From positions 124,001 through 188,000 of the forward strand of contig JAIUPK010000003.1 in assembly GCA_020160915.1 (NCBI GenBank): a stretch of DNA of 64,000 bases. Reading direction: 5' to 3'. The notes beneath the pieces were generated by a model, which worked only from the letters and a program-made list of their open reading frames with translations, was not told where the DNA came from and did not search any database. This DNA comes from Actinomycetota bacterium (GTDB lineage Bacteria > Actinomycetota > Actinomycetes > Actinomycetales > Microbacteriaceae). A program made the position numbers and the translations under genes. This document shows positions 15,187-24,394 of this stretch, in pieces (the stretch's first letter is position 1; the number at the start of each line of letters is the position of its first letter).

Positions 15187-16665
15187 TCAGCCCAGCTGGG
15201 CACGGAGCCGTGTGATGCGCGCCAGGCTCGACTCGCGACCCAGCAACTCCATCGACTCGAACAGCGGCGGGCTGATGCGGCGACCCGAGATCGCGGTGCG
15301 CAGCGGGCCGAAGGCCGTACGCGGCTTCATGCCCCGGCTGTCGATGAGTTCGGCACGCAGCGCCTCCTCGATGCCCGCGGTCGTCCAGTCCGGGATGCCC
15401 GCCAGCGCGCCCAGCGCGGCATCGAGCACCTCGGCGCCCTCCGCGCCCGGCAGTGCATCGGCCTCGAAGACCAGCCGCGAATCGGTCTCGAACAGGAACC
15501 CGAGCAGCCCCGGCGCCTCCCCCAGCAGTTGCATGCGCTCCTGCACGAGCGGCGCGGCCCGGCGCAGCAGCGCGCGGTCGTCGTCGTTGTTCACGAGCCC
15601 CACGAGGTACGGCTCCAGCCGCCGGGCGAAGTCGTCCACCTCGAGCAGGCGGATGTGGTCGCCGTTGATCGACTCGGCCTTCTTCACGTCGAAGCGAGCA
15701 GGGTTGGGGTTGACGTCCTCCACGTCGAACGCCGCAACCATCTCGTCGATCGAGAAGACATCGCGGTCGCCGGAGAGCGACCAGCCGAGCAGTGACAGGT
15801 AGTTGACGAGCCCCTCGGGGATGAACCCGCGGTCCCGGTGGTGGAACAGGTTCGACTCGGGGTCGCGCTTGGAGAGCTTCTTGTTGCCCTCCCCCATCAC
15901 GTACGGCAGGTGTCCGAACCGGGGGATGAAACTCGTGAGTCCGATCTCGATGAGGGCCGTGTACAGCGCGATCTGGCGGGGGGTGGACGACAGGAGGTCC
16001 TCACCGCGCAGCACGTGCGTGACGCCCATGAGCGCGTCATCCACGGGATTGACGAAGGTGTAGAGCGGGGCACCGTTGGGGCGCACCACCACGAAGTCGG
16101 TGAAGGAGCCCGCGGGGAAGGTGATCTCGCCGCGCACGAGGTCGGTGAAGCTCAGGTCGCTGTCGGGCACTCGCAGACGCAGTGCCGGCTGGCGGCCCTC
16201 CGCCTTGTACGCGGCGATCTGCTCGGGCGTGAGGTCGCGCTCGAAGTTGTCGTAGCCCTGCTTGGGGTCGCGACCCTGCTCGATGTTGCGAGCCTCGATC
16301 TCCTCGCCGGTCGCGAACGACTCATACAGGTGACCGGATGCCAGTAGCTGCTCGATCACGCCCCGGTAGATGTCGGTGCGCTGCGACTGCCGGTACGGCG
16401 CCTGGGGGCCGCCGACGTCGATGCCCTCGTCCCAGTCGATCTTGAGCCAGCGGAGGGCGTCGAGCAGCTGGAGGTAGCTCTCCTCGCTGTCGCGCTCGGC
16501 GTCGGTGTCTTCGATGCGGAAGACCATCGTGCCGCCGGTGTGGCGCGCGTAGGCCCAGTTGAAGAGGGCCGTGCGGATCAGACCGACGTGCGGCGTTCCG
16601 GTCGGCGAGGGGCAGAACCGCACGCGCACGTCGGTTCCGGTTGCTGTGGAGAAGGGTGCAGACAT
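15187..16665 (-). CDS. gltX: glutamyl-tRNA synthetase
   Basis: GltX charges tRNA-Glu (and, in organisms lacking GlnRS, also tRNA-Gln for later amidation) in the cytoplasm. The 492-aa class I enzyme has the HIGH-equivalent PTGTPHVG (residues 21-28) and the KMSKS-equivalent KLSKRD, with a complete anticodon-binding half. I start at ATG 16665 ([10 protein letters not shown]); the longer frame passes through a family A repeat and is not used. The nearby tRNA genes are Glu and Gln, its possible substrates, which may be coincidence. The stop of the next gene in the other direction is separated by the repeat at 16692. Confidence 0.95.
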   Translation of the reverse strand: MSAPFSTATGTDVRVRFCPSPTGTPHVGLIRTALFNWAYARHTGGTMVFRIEDTDAERDSEESYLQLLDALRWLKIDWDEGIDVGGPQAPYRQSQRTDIYRGVIEQLLASGHLYESFATGEEIEARNIEQGRDPKQGYDNFERDLTPEQIAAYKAEGRQPALRLRVPDSDLSFTDLVRGEITFPAGSFTDFVVVRPNGAPLYTFVNPVDDALMGVTHVLRGEDLLSSTPRQIALYTALIEIGLTSFIPRFGHLPYVMGEGNKKLSKRDPESNLFHHRDRGFIPEGLVNYLSLLGWSLSGDRDVFSIDEMVAAFDVEDVNPNPARFDVKKAESINGDHIRLLEVDDFARRLEPYLVGLVNNDDDRALLRRAAPLVQERMQLLGEAPGLLGFLFETDSRLVFEADALPGAEGAEVLDAALGALAGIPDWTTAGIEEALRAELIDSRGMKPRTAFGPLRTAISGRRISPPLFESMELLGRESSLARITRLRAQLG

Positions 16666-16691
16666 CGCCTGCAAGTCTAGGCGGGGTGGGC

Positions 16692-16724
16692 GGTTTCGAT
16701 ACGCGGCTCTGCTGCTACTCAACC
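16692..16724. repeat. REP-like family A element
   Basis: A 33-base element, GGTTTCGATACGCG at one end and CTACTCAACC at the other, fills most of the gap between the fumarylacetoacetase-like gene and gltX. It is an imperfect palindrome with GGTT/AACC tips. Confidence 0.85.
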
Positions 16725-16740
16725 GGCCGAGCGCACCGGG

Positions 16741-17499
16741 CTAGCGCACGGGGTTGCTCAGAGTTCCGATGCCTTCGACGGTCACCTCGACCGTGTCGCC
16801 AGCCACGATCGGGCCGACGCCGGCCGGGGTTCCGGTCAGGATCACGTCGCCTGGCAAGAGAGTGAACACCGCCGACGCATAGGCGATGACGGATGCCACG
16901 GAGTGCACCATCTCGTCGAGCCGCCCCGACTGGCGCACCTCGCCGTTCACCCGCGTCTCGATGGCCTGACTGGCGACCTCGAACTCGGTCTCGATGACCG
17001 GTCCGAGCGGGCAGAACGTGTCGAAGCCCTTCGCCCGAGCCCACTGGCCGTCCTTCTGCTGCAGGTCGCGAGCGGTGACGTCGTTGGCGACCGTGTAGCC
17101 GAAGACGACTGACGCGGCATCCGCCTCTGAGACGTTCTTCGCGATGCTGCCGATGACGATCGCGAGCTCACCCTCGAAGTCGACGCGTGAGCTCTGACTC
17201 GGGCGCACAATCGTGTCGCCGGGGCCGATGACCGAGGTGTTCGGCTTGAGGAACAGCAACGGCTCGGAGGGCGCCTCATTGCCGAGCTCCGCGGCGTGCT
17301 CGCGGTAGTTGCGCCCGACGGCGACCACCTTCGAGCGCGGGATGACCGGGGCCAGGAGCTTCACGTCGGCCAGCGGTATGCGCTCCTCCGTCGTGTCGAA
17401 ACCGCTGAACATCGGATCGCCTCGGAGCACGACGATCTCGTCGTCGTCGACAATCCCGAACCGGGGGTCACCATCTGTGCTGAAACGCGCGATCTTCAC
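16741..17499 (-). CDS. fumarylacetoacetate hydrolase-family protein
   Basis: The 252-aa protein has the FAH fold, which hydrolyses or decarboxylates acylpyruvates and related beta-dicarbonyl acids using a divalent metal. The metal-binding acidic motif is in VDFEGELAIVIG, with GYTVANDVTARDLQ and a conserved VILTGTPAGVG near the C-terminus. The substrate (for example acylpyruvate, oxaloacetate or 2-hydroxyhepta-dienedioate) cannot be told. The start is GTG 17499, placed by a TAGGCT -10 box six bases upstream. It precedes gltX on the same strand; in many actinobacteria such a gene neighbours gltX. Confidence 0.9.
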   Translation of the reverse strand: MKIARFSTDGDPRFGIVDDDEIVVLRGDPMFSGFDTTEERIPLADVKLLAPVIPRSKVVAVGRNYREHAAELGNEAPSEPLLFLKPNTSVIGPGDTIVRPSQSSRVDFEGELAIVIGSIAKNVSEADAASVVFGYTVANDVTARDLQQKDGQWARAKGFDTFCPLGPVIETEFEVASQAIETRVNGEVRQSGRLDEMVHSVASVIAYASAVFTLLPGDVILTGTPAGVGPIVAGDTVEVTVEGIGTLSNPVR

Positions 17500-17505
17500 G
17501 AGTCC

Positions 17506-17511
17506 AGCCTA
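17506..17511 (-). promoter_or_regulatory. -10 box, leaderless-type promoter of the FAH-family gene
   Basis: TAGGCT ends six bases before GTG 17499; no Shine-Dalgarno lies between. Confidence 0.6.
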
Positions 17512-17524
17512 GGGTCGCGCGAGC

Positions 17525-19036
17525 TCAGCGCTCGCGACGCCGACGCAGCACGTTGATGATGATCGCCGCGGCGCCGCCGAGGAGCAGCACACCGCCGATG
17601 ATCGGGATCCAGAGGTTGAGGGTCTGGCCGGTCGCGGCGAGTTTCGTTTCCCCGGCATCTGCGGTCTGTGCGGCACTCGCGGTCTCGACGGCACCGACAT
17701 CCACCCGACCGCCGATCACCCGCGGGAAGCCGGTGTAGCGCTGGTCGAAGGTGGGCGGGGTACCGCCGGGCAGACCCCGGTCGATCGCGGGGCTGCCGGC
17801 GAGCGGCATGCGCGTGAAGGTCGGGCCGCCGTTGTCCTGGAGGGGCCCGAGCCCCGGTGCGATTCCGAACTGGTTGCCGCCCAGGTCGGCCATGGAGTCG
17901 GTCAGCGACGACGAGAGGATGCTGTACCAGACCCCCACGGGATTGCCCTCGTCGACGAGGATCGTGACCCCGCCAGTTTGAGTGACGATGGTGCTCGTCA
18001 CCTCAGCCAGGCCCTGGTTGGTCTTGACGTAGATGCCACCGGTGACCGTGGAGTACATGACGCTCAGCTCGCCAGCCACGAGGTCTGCCGTCACGGCGAA
18101 GTCCTCGGAGCCCTCGTCCAGGGTGCTGTTCACGATCGTGACTTCTCCGATGACGGTGCCGATGGCGAGGGCGTCTCCGAGCTCACCGGTGGAATCGGCC
18201 GAGAACGTCGACGAGTCGACGGTAAGGCTGCTCTCCAGGTCGACCCGGTCGACATAGATGCCGCCGCCGTAGCCTTCCGCCACATTCGCTTGGAAGGTCG
18301 ATCGCTCGATCGTGATCGAACCGGCGGTATCAGCGACATAGAGTGCACCCCCGTCGCCCGCCGCCACGTTGCCGACGAACTCGTCGTCGGTGAGGACGAC
18401 CGCTGTCCCCACGCCAACCGCCGAGATCGCTCCGCCGCTGGCGCCGCCCTCGTTGTTCACGAAGCTGGAGTTCTCGACCCGTAGGGTTCCCGAGATCGTG
18501 TCGATCATGATTGCGGGCCCACCGACGGACCCATTCTGCAGGTCGGTGAACGTGACGTCGATGACCGTCACGTTGCGCGGAGTCGCGTCGATACTGGTGG
18601 CGACCACACCGGAGCCGGTGATCACGTTGTCGCCCTGGATGGTGATTCCCGACACGGTGAAGTCCTGATCGGTGGAGCTGGGCTGGAAGTCGAACACGTC
18701 GGAGTTCGGGCCGACGTCGCGCTGGATCGACAGCGATCCCGAACCGAGCCCGCTGATCGTGACCGTGTCGGTGATGATCAGGGCCGAGTTGATGTGCAGA
18801 GTCGAATTCACCAGGGAACTGTCGAAGTCGATTGTGTCGGGCATCCCGACCGTGGCGTTCGCATCGGCGATGGCCTCACGGAGCGTGTAGCCGACGCCAT
18901 CGTCGGTCGTGCTTGTGACCGTGAGGGTCGCGGCGCTTGCGGGAATGGCGATCGCAAGCGCACCTGCGGTACCGAGCACGAGGCTCGTCACGGTGGCCAA
19001 GGCGACTCGGCGGCGCGTTGCGGCACTCAGGGGCAT
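17525..19036 (-). CDS. secreted beta-helix protein with LAATG cell-wall sorting signal
   Basis: This 503-aa surface protein has a signal peptide (SAATRRRVALATVTSLVLG...ASAA), a TLREAIADAN motif like the CSLREA domain, and many short repeats of IxxSTF and GGxIYV type that form a right-handed beta-helix. It ends in a sorting signal: LAATG, a hydrophobic helix (LNLWIPIIGGVLLLGG) and RRRRER. LAxTG is the recognition motif of class E sortases of high-GC Gram-positives, so the protein should be linked to the wall or pili. No sortase gene is in the window. ATG 19036 has a GGAG upstream. The next gene is a paralogue with nearly the same C-terminus. Confidence 0.85.
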   Translation of the reverse strand: MPLSAATRRRVALATVTSLVLGTAGALAIAIPASAATLTVTSTTDDGVGYTLREAIADANATVGMPDTIDFDSSLVNSTLHINSALIITDTVTISGLGSGSLSIQRDVGPNSDVFDFQPSSTDQDFTVSGITIQGDNVITGSGVVATSIDATPRNVTVIDVTFTDLQNGSVGGPAIMIDTISGTLRVENSSFVNNEGGASGGAISAVGVGTAVVLTDDEFVGNVAAGDGGALYVADTAGSITIERSTFQANVAEGYGGGIYVDRVDLESSLTVDSSTFSADSTGELGDALAIGTVIGEVTIVNSTLDEGSEDFAVTADLVAGELSVMYSTVTGGIYVKTNQGLAEVTSTIVTQTGGVTILVDEGNPVGVWYSILSSSLTDSMADLGGNQFGIAPGLGPLQDNGGPTFTRMPLAGSPAIDRGLPGGTPPTFDQRYTGFPRVIGGRVDVGAVETASAAQTADAGETKLAATGQTLNLWIPIIGGVLLLGGAAAIIINVLRRRRER

Positions 19037-19133
19037 GACTCGGCTCCGGGGCTGTAGGGGCGGCGACAAGACGACAGTCTCTCAGCTCGCCCCGAGCCTA
19101 CCGGCACCGCGGGCCTCGGGATAGGCGGGCGGC

Positions 19134-20621
19134 TCAGCCCAGGCGACGCCGCCGCAGCACGTTGATGATGATCGCCGCGGCACCGCCGAGCAGCAGCACA
19201 CCGCCGACGATCGGAATCCAGAGGTTGAGGGTCTGGCCGGTGGCGGCAAGCGGGTAGCTCGTCTCCACAGCCCCCACGTCGACTCGCGCACCGATCACGC
19301 GGGGGAAGCCAGCGCCGCGCTGGTCGAAGTCGGGCGGAGTGCCACCCGGGAGCCCCTTGTCGATCGCCGGGCTGCCCGCGAGCGGTAGACGCGTGAAGGT
19401 CGGGCCGCCGTTGTCCTGCAGCGGACCGAGCTTCGGATCTGTCACCGAGAACTGAGTTCCGCCGTTGTCGGCGATGAAGCCGGTGGGCCCGGAGGACAGG
19501 ATGCTGTACGAGACAACCACGGGATCATCGGGGAACTCAACCGAGATAGCGGGGTTGCCGAGCCCATTGATGATGCTGCTGACGACGGTGTGGCTGCCGA
19601 ACGCGCTGAGGAAGTACAGCGGGAAGTCGCCGACCACGGTCGAGTACGCGAGACGGAAGGTTCCGCCCTCGTTGGAGAGGAAGATGACCGGGCTGCCCGT
19701 CTCAAGCTCGTCGAGCGTGCTGTTCACGATCTCGACCGATCCGCCCGAGATCTCGCCGATGGCGAGAGCCACGCCCGCCGACTCGTCGCCGACGATGTCG
19801 CCGGTGAAGGTCGAGGAGTCGATGACCACCGTGCCGTCGGACTGGCCGATGTAGATGGCACCGCCGTCACCGTCCGCCTCGTTGGAGTCGAACGTGGTGC
19901 CCGTGATGATCACGCTGTCGGGGAGGTCCAGGTACGGGATGGCCAGCGCGCCACCGTTGCCAGCGGTTGCCGCATTGCCGCGGAAGACGCTGTTGGTGAT
20001 CGTGATGTCGCCGTGCACGCTGTCGAAGTTGAGGGCACCGCCGTCACCGTTATCAGCGGTGTTGTTCTCGAAGAGCGAATCTTCGATCAGGATGTCGCCG
20101 ATCCCCTGGAATACATTGAACGCGGCCCCATAATTCTTGGTCTCGTTGCGGATCACGACTTTGCTCAGCGTGATGTCGTTCGGCTGGTTGTTGTTGAGGC
20201 CATAGCCCGCGTAGAGCGCCGATCCTGCACTGCCGGTGATTCCCTCGATCGTGATGTTCTTGATCGTGAGGTCCTGACCGGGGAGCTCCGGGCCAAAGGC
20301 GAACTGCTGGAAGTTGTTCGTGTTTGCCCGCGTGATCGTGACGGTGTCGCCGCCATCGATTGTCACGCCCCAGTCGAGATCGATGCCCGACTCGAGGGCG
20401 ATCGTGGTCACGCTGGGGTCAAACGTAATGGTGTCGCCGGGGCTTGATGCCGCGATCACTTCGCGGAGCGTTCCACCGCTGGAATCGTCGAGAGATGACG
20501 TGACGATCGCCGTTGCCGCGTGCGCCGCCACGGGGGCGATGAGGACGCCGCCAAAGGCGAGAGCAGCGGCCGCGAGAATCGCTCCGACTGTACGAGCGGG
20601 GCGACGTGCGGGTGCGGTCAC
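19134..20621 (-). CDS. secreted beta-helix protein with LAATG sorting signal, paralogue
   Basis: The 495-aa protein has the same design as its downstream neighbour: signal peptide (TVGAILAAAALAFGGVLIAP...AHA), GGTLREVIAASSPGDTITFDPSV, beta-helix repeats (NNTADNGDGGALNF, SNEADGDGGAIYIG), and a C-terminal LAATG signal with almost identical helix and arginine tail. The N-terminal halves differ more, so this is an older duplication or one with C-terminal homogenisation. The start is GTG 20621, fixed by GGAGG about six bases upstream; longer frames are not credible. It is probably transcribed first in a two-gene unit. The ligand or substrate is unknown. Confidence 0.85.
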   Translation of the reverse strand: MTAPARRPARTVGAILAAAALAFGGVLIAPVAAHAATAIVTSSLDDSSGGTLREVIAASSPGDTITFDPSVTTIALESGIDLDWGVTIDGGDTVTITRANTNNFQQFAFGPELPGQDLTIKNITIEGITGSAGSALYAGYGLNNNQPNDITLSKVVIRNETKNYGAAFNVFQGIGDILIEDSLFENNTADNGDGGALNFDSVHGDITITNSVFRGNAATAGNGGALAIPYLDLPDSVIITGTTFDSNEADGDGGAIYIGQSDGTVVIDSSTFTGDIVGDESAGVALAIGEISGGSVEIVNSTLDELETGSPVIFLSNEGGTFRLAYSTVVGDFPLYFLSAFGSHTVVSSIINGLGNPAISVEFPDDPVVVSYSILSSGPTGFIADNGGTQFSVTDPKLGPLQDNGGPTFTRLPLAGSPAIDKGLPGGTPPDFDQRGAGFPRVIGARVDVGAVETSYPLAATGQTLNLWIPIVGGVLLLGGAAAIIINVLRRRRLG

Positions 20622-20703
20622 TGGGGCCTCCGGGCAAGGTGAATCGACATCGGGTACTGACGGGAATCTAGCAGAACGGCACCTCCCCGTGCAGCTTGGC
20701 GCG

Positions 20704-20709
20704 TAGTGT
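20704..20709 (+). promoter_or_regulatory. -10 box, leaderless-type promoter of the alpha/beta hydrolase
   Basis: TAGTGT ends six bases before ATG 20716. It lies in the 94-base divergent gap upstream of the beta-helix genes. Confidence 0.5.
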
Positions 20710-20715
20710 CTGGTC

Positions 20716-21345
20716 ATGGTCGAGTTGCTCTGGGATTCCCCCGACCGATACACCGCCACGCTCGTGCTCGGCCACGGGGCGGGTGCGGCGATGGACTCGG
20801 CGGGCATGAACGATGCCGCCCGCGTGATCGCGAGCCGGGGCATCCGGGTCGCTCGCTTCGAGTTCGCCTACATGGCGGGCCGGCGCGACGGCGTGCGCAA
20901 GCCCCCGCCGCGCGCCGACACCCTGCTGGGTGAGTATCGCGATGTTGTCGCGCAGGCTGCTGTCGATGGCCCCGTGTTCATCGGCGGACGCTCCATGGGT
21001 GGGCGCGTCGCGAGCATGGTCGCCGATGAGCTGTACGAGGCAGGTGCGGTGCTGGGACTCGTGTGCCTCGGATACCCGTTCCACCCGCCGGGCAAGCTCG
21101 AGCAACGGCGCACCGCGCATCTCGAGCACCTGCGAACCCCGGCGCTCATTGTTCAGGGCACGCGCGACGAGTTCGGCACGCGCGACGAGGTGAGCGGCTA
21201 CGCGCTGTCACCGACGATCGAGCTCGTGTGGCTCGAGGACGGCGACCACGGGTTGCGGCCGCGCAAGGCGGTGTCGGGGTTCAGCTACGCGCAGCACCTG
21301 GAGACCATGGCGGATGCCGTTGCGGGGTTTGTCGCGCGCTGGTGA
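20716..21345 (+). CDS. alpha/beta hydrolase, KANL3/Tex30 type
   Basis: The 209-aa protein is a compact alpha/beta hydrolase. The oxyanion region is LVLGHGAGA, the nucleophile elbow is GGRSMGGRVAS (Ser in GRSMG), the acid is in QGTRDEFG and the histidine in EDGDHGLRP. This pattern matches the dienelactone-hydrolase-like KANL3/Tex30 family of unknown substrate. The start is leaderless-type. The stop codon directly abuts a family A repeat that fills the gap to the convergent ilvE. Confidence 0.85.
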   Translation: MVELLWDSPDRYTATLVLGHGAGAAMDSAGMNDAARVIASRGIRVARFEFAYMAGRRDGVRKPPPRADTLLGEYRDVVAQAAVDGPVFIGGRSMGGRVASMVADELYEAGAVLGLVCLGYPFHPPGKLEQRRTAHLEHLRTPALIVQGTRDEFGTRDEVSGYALSPTIELVWLEDGDHGLRPRKAVSGFSYAQHLETMADAVAGFVARW

Positions 21346-21378
21346 GGTTTCGATACGCGGCTTCGCCGCTACTCAACC
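21346..21378. repeat. REP-like family A element between convergent genes
   Basis: A 33-base copy (GGTTTCGATACGCG...CTACTCAACC) starts the base after the hydrolase stop and ends three bases before the ilvE stop, filling the whole gap. It may act as a bidirectional transcription barrier. Confidence 0.85.
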
Positions 21379-21381
21379 CGC

Positions 21382-22497
21382 CTATTCGGGCACGACGTCG
21401 AGCCGCGTCATCCAGCCGTGGCGGTCGTGCTTGCGCCCGTACTGGATGTCGGTGAGCTCCTCGCGCAGCGACATCGTCAGTTCGCCGGCCGGGGCATCCG
21501 CTTCACCGATCGTGTAGCCGTCGGCCTTGAACTGGCTGATCGGCACGATGACCGCTGCTGTGCCGCAGGCGAACATCTCGACGATGTCGCCGGATGCGAC
21601 AGCCTCGCGGATCTCCGTGATGCTCACCTTGCGCTGCTCGACCTTCAGCCCGCGGTCCTTCGCCAGCTGCAGCACCGAGTCGCGCGTGATGCCCTCGAGG
21701 ATGCTGTCGGACTCGGGAGTGACCACGCGGCCGTCTTTGTAGACGAACACGACGTTCATGCCCCCGAGCTCCTCGAGGTACTCACCTTTCTCGGAGTCAA
21801 GGAACAGCACCTGGGCACAGCCGTGGTCGTAGGCCTCCTGCTGGGCGACGAGGGATGACGCGTAGTTGCCGCCGGTCTTGGCCGCACCCATTCCACCCTT
21901 GCCCGCCCGGGCGTAGTCGGTGGAGATCCAGATCGACACCGGTGCGACACCGCCGCTGAAGTACGCGCCGGCGGGGCTGGCGATCACGTAGTAGTTGACC
22001 TTCTTGGCCGGACGCACACCGAGGAACGCCTCCTTGGCGAACATGAAGGGGCGCAGGTAGAGGCTCGTGTCAGCTGCCGAGGGAACCCAGCGCGCATCCA
22101 CGGCGATGAGCTGACGCAGCGACTCGATGAAGTACTCGGTGGGAAGCTCGGGCAGAGCCAGGCGACGAGCGGAGCGCTTGAGGCGCTCCGCGTTCATCTC
22201 CGGGCGGAAGGTCCAGATCGAGCCATCCTGGTGACGGTAGGCCTTGAGGCCCTCGAAGACCTCCTGCGCGTAGTGCAGCACCGCGGCGGCCGGGTCGAGC
22301 TGAATCGGGCCGTACGGCTGCACCCGCGGACGGTGCCAGCCGCCCTGCTCGCTCCAGCAGATGTCGACCATGTGGTCGGTGAAGTGCTTGCCGAAGCCGG
22401 GCTCGGCGATGATGTCGGCGTGCTCGGCGGCGGAGCGGGCGGCGTCGTTGGGCGTCACCGAGAACTCGAGGGTGCGCGGTGCGAGGAGGTTCTTCAT
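21382..22497 (-). CDS. ilvE: branched-chain amino-acid aminotransferase
   Basis: IlvE is a fold-type IV PLP aminotransferase that makes the last step to leucine, isoleucine and valine. The 371-aa protein has the PLP-lysine in GAAKTGGNYASS, the conserved EYLEELGGMN and the substrate region FEGLKAYR. It matches the longer type II BCAT of actinobacteria. ATG 22497 has AAGGA five bases upstream. It lies just after leuB on the same strand, with a pair of family A repeats between, so they may or may not share a transcript. Confidence 0.95.
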   Translation of the reverse strand: MKNLLAPRTLEFSVTPNDAARSAAEHADIIAEPGFGKHFTDHMVDICWSEQGGWHRPRVQPYGPIQLDPAAAVLHYAQEVFEGLKAYRHQDGSIWTFRPEMNAERLKRSARRLALPELPTEYFIESLRQLIAVDARWVPSAADTSLYLRPFMFAKEAFLGVRPAKKVNYYVIASPAGAYFSGGVAPVSIWISTDYARAGKGGMGAAKTGGNYASSLVAQQEAYDHGCAQVLFLDSEKGEYLEELGGMNVVFVYKDGRVVTPESDSILEGITRDSVLQLAKDRGLKVEQRKVSITEIREAVASGDIVEMFACGTAAVIVPISQFKADGYTIGEADAPAGELTMSLREELTDIQYGRKHDRHGWMTRLDVVPE

Positions 22498-22537
22498 CGT
22501 GATCCTTAGTGGAGAGGAGCTACATGGATGCTACGCC

Positions 22538-22611
22538 GGTTGAGTAGCCCCGCAGGGGCGTATCGAAACCTGATAGCGCCGGTTTCGATACGCGCCTCGC
22601 GCTACTCAACC
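22538..22611. repeat. inverted pair of REP-like family A elements
   Basis: Two copies face each other: 22538-22570 in reverse orientation and 22581-22611 in forward orientation, 10 bases apart, a BIME-like arrangement. The second copy overlaps the 3' end of leuB and provides its GTTGAGTAG ending. Confidence 0.88.
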
Positions 22612-23642
22612 CGCCTCGCGATGTCGTCGCCGATCTGCGCTGTGCTGCGCTTGGCGGTCCCCCGGGCGGCAAGGTCGGCCTCCACGGCCGCGGTGACCCG
22701 AGCCGCGGCATCCGGGTGACCCGTGTGAGTCAACAGGAGTGCAACGGACAGGATCGCAGCGGTGGGGTCGGCGAGTTGCTGACCGGCGATGTCCGGGGCC
22801 GAACCGTGCACGGGCTCGAACATCGAGGGGAAGGTGCCATCCGGATTGATGTTGCCCGAGGCCGCCAGCCCGATGCCGCCGCTGATAGCGGCTGCAAGAT
22901 CGGTGATGATGTCGCCGAAGAGGTTGTCTGTGACGATCACATCGAACCTAGCAGGATCGGTGACCATATGGATCGTCGCGGCATCGATGTGCTGGTAGTC
23001 GACGGTGACACCGGGATGCTCGGCCGCGACTCGGTCGACGGTGCGCTGCCACAGGCCCCCCGCGTGGGTCAGCACGTTGGTCTTGTGCACGAGCGTCACG
23101 TGCTTGCGGGGCCGACCCTCGGCTTCGGTGAAGGCGAACCGCACGAGGCGCTCCACGCCGAAGGCGGTGTTGATGCTCACCTCGGTGGCGATCTCGTGTG
23201 CGGTGCCCTGACGGATCGTGCCGCCGTTGCCGACGTACGGGCCTTCGGTTCCCTCCCGCACGACGACGAAGTCCACGGTGCCGGGATCCTTCAGCGGCGA
23301 TGGAACACCGGGCAACAGCACCGTGGGGCGCAGGTTCACGTAGTGGTGGAAGGCAAACCGCAGCTTGAGCAGGAGTCCTCGCTCGATGATGCCCCCGGCC
23401 AGCCGCGGGTCGCGCGGATCGCCGCCGACAGCGCCCAGCAGGATCGCGTCGTGCGTGGCGAGAGCGGCGAGGTCCTCCTCGGTCAGGATGTTGCCGGTCG
23501 CCAGGTAGTGGCTGGCGCCGAACGGGAAGTCGGTCGTGGTCACGTCGATACCGGTGGCCCTCAGTACTTTGAGGGCTTCGGTGATCACTTCAGGGCCGAT
23601 TCCGTCACCGGAGATGACGGCGAGATTGAGGGTGCTGGACAT
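22602..23642 (-). CDS. leuB: 3-isopropylmalate dehydrogenase
   Basis: LeuB oxidatively decarboxylates 3-isopropylmalate to 2-oxoisocaproate with NAD in leucine synthesis. The 346-aa product shows the family start [10 protein letters not shown], the glycine-rich [10 protein letters not shown], the lysine region VHKTNVL and the metal-binding [20 protein letters not shown] 23642 follows a TACTGT box by six bases, so the mRNA is probably leaderless and leuB has its own promoter, apart from leuCD. The last residues and stop codon (RRVE, TAG) come from a family A repeat. Confidence 0.96.
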   Translation of the reverse strand: MSSTLNLAVISGDGIGPEVITEALKVLRATGIDVTTTDFPFGASHYLATGNILTEEDLAALATHDAILLGAVGGDPRDPRLAGGIIERGLLLKLRFAFHHYVNLRPTVLLPGVPSPLKDPGTVDFVVVREGTEGPYVGNGGTIRQGTAHEIATEVSINTAFGVERLVRFAFTEAEGRPRKHVTLVHKTNVLTHAGGLWQRTVDRVAAEHPGVTVDYQHIDAATIHMVTDPARFDVIVTDNLFGDIITDLAAAISGGIGLAASGNINPDGTFPSMFEPVHGSAPDIAGQQLADPTAAILSVALLLTHTGHPDAAARVTAAVEADLAARGTAKRSTAQIGDDIARRVE

Positions 23643-23648
23643 GCTTTT

Positions 23649-23654
23649 ACAGTA
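23649..23654 (-). promoter_or_regulatory. -10 box, leaderless-type promoter of leuB
   Basis: TACTGT ends six bases before ATG 23642; only AAAAGC lies between. Confidence 0.6.
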
Positions 23655-23748
23655 CTTGTCGAAATGGTGCGGGAGAGCGCTTCTCTCCGTGCGGGCCATC
23701 TGCTCGGAAGCTCACCGAGTGTTCACCGTGGCGAGGTCGCGGAGTCGC

Positions 23749-23754
23749 TACCCT
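23749..23754 (+). promoter_or_regulatory. -10 box, leaderless-type promoter of the first DUF6458-like gene
   Basis: TACCCT ends six bases before ATG 23761. Confidence 0.55.
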
Positions 23755-23760
23755 GTTGCC

Positions 23761-24009
23761 ATGAGCATCGGAAGTGGCATCGCCCTCGTCGTGATCGGGG
23801 CGATCCTGACATTCGCCATCAACATCGAGATCAGCTGGATCGATCTGGACATCGTGGGAAGCATCCTGATGGGCGCTGGCCTGGTGATCTTCATCCTCGG
23901 CATCGTCGGAATGACGCGCAAGCGCCAGGTCGTCGAAACGGTTCGTGTCGCTGCAGACCCCGCGACCGGACAGCAGGTCACCGAGCGCAAGACGTCCGCT
24001 CCGCGCTGA
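23761..24009 (+). CDS. DUF6458-like small membrane protein (first of two)
   Basis: The 82-aa protein has two hydrophobic helices (MSIGSGIALVVIGAILTFAI and GSILMGAGLVIFILGIVGM) followed by a basic MTRKRQ and a polar tail (VTERKTSAPR). This matches the DUF6458 layout of actinobacteria; the function is unknown. It is a tandem duplicate of the gene 123 bases downstream, which shares the start, the second helix and the RKRQ junction. It has its own leaderless-type promoter. Confidence 0.8.
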   Translation: MSIGSGIALVVIGAILTFAINIEISWIDLDIVGSILMGAGLVIFILGIVGMTRKRQVVETVRVAADPATGQQVTERKTSAPR

Positions 24010-24119
24010 CCTGCGGCGCTGTCGCGAGGCTCCGAGGCTCTCGCGAGGCGCTGAGCGATCCCGATCACTCAGACCGTGCGCGGTTTGTCAACGGGTGACG
24101 CTGACAGCGAGGCCCCGCC

Positions 24120-24125
24120 TACGGT
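24120..24125 (+). promoter_or_regulatory. -10 box, leaderless-type promoter of the second DUF6458-like gene
   Basis: TACGGT ends seven bases before ATG 24133. Confidence 0.5.
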
Positions 24126-24132
24126 GAGGGCT

Positions 24133-24390
24133 ATGAGTATTGGAACCGGAATTGTCCTGTTTGTCATCGGCGCGATCCTCACCTTCGCGGTGAACGTGCA
24201 GACCGATGCGGTCAACCTCGACCTGATTGGCTACATCCTCATGGGTGCGGGGTTCGTGGTGTTCGTGATCGGCCTGGCGCTGATGATGCGCAAGCGCCAG
24301 TCAGTGACCACCGTGCGTTCGGGTGTCGACGCCGACGGAGTCGGTGTCACCGAGCGTCGTACCGCAGTCACCCCCGACGTCGAGGCATAG
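24133..24390 (+). CDS. DUF6458-like small membrane protein (second of two)
   Basis: The 85-aa protein repeats the upstream design: MSIGTGIVLFVIGAILTFAV, a short acidic loop, GYILMGAGFVVFVIGLALMM, RKRQ and a VTERRT tail. The pair looks like a local duplication with separate promoters. The 123-base gap contains a GC-rich hairpin (TCGCGAG...CTCGCGA) that could end the first transcript. The gene converges on serA with a four-base gap. The function is unknown. Confidence 0.8.
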   Translation: MSIGTGIVLFVIGAILTFAVNVQTDAVNLDLIGYILMGAGFVVFVIGLALMMRKRQSVTTVRSGVDADGVGVTERRTAVTPDVEA

Positions 24391-24394
24391 AGCC

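Noticed and set aside
22716-24098. 460-codon plus-strand frame opposite leuB
   Set aside because: Shadow of leuB that also runs through the small DUF6458-like gene in another frame.
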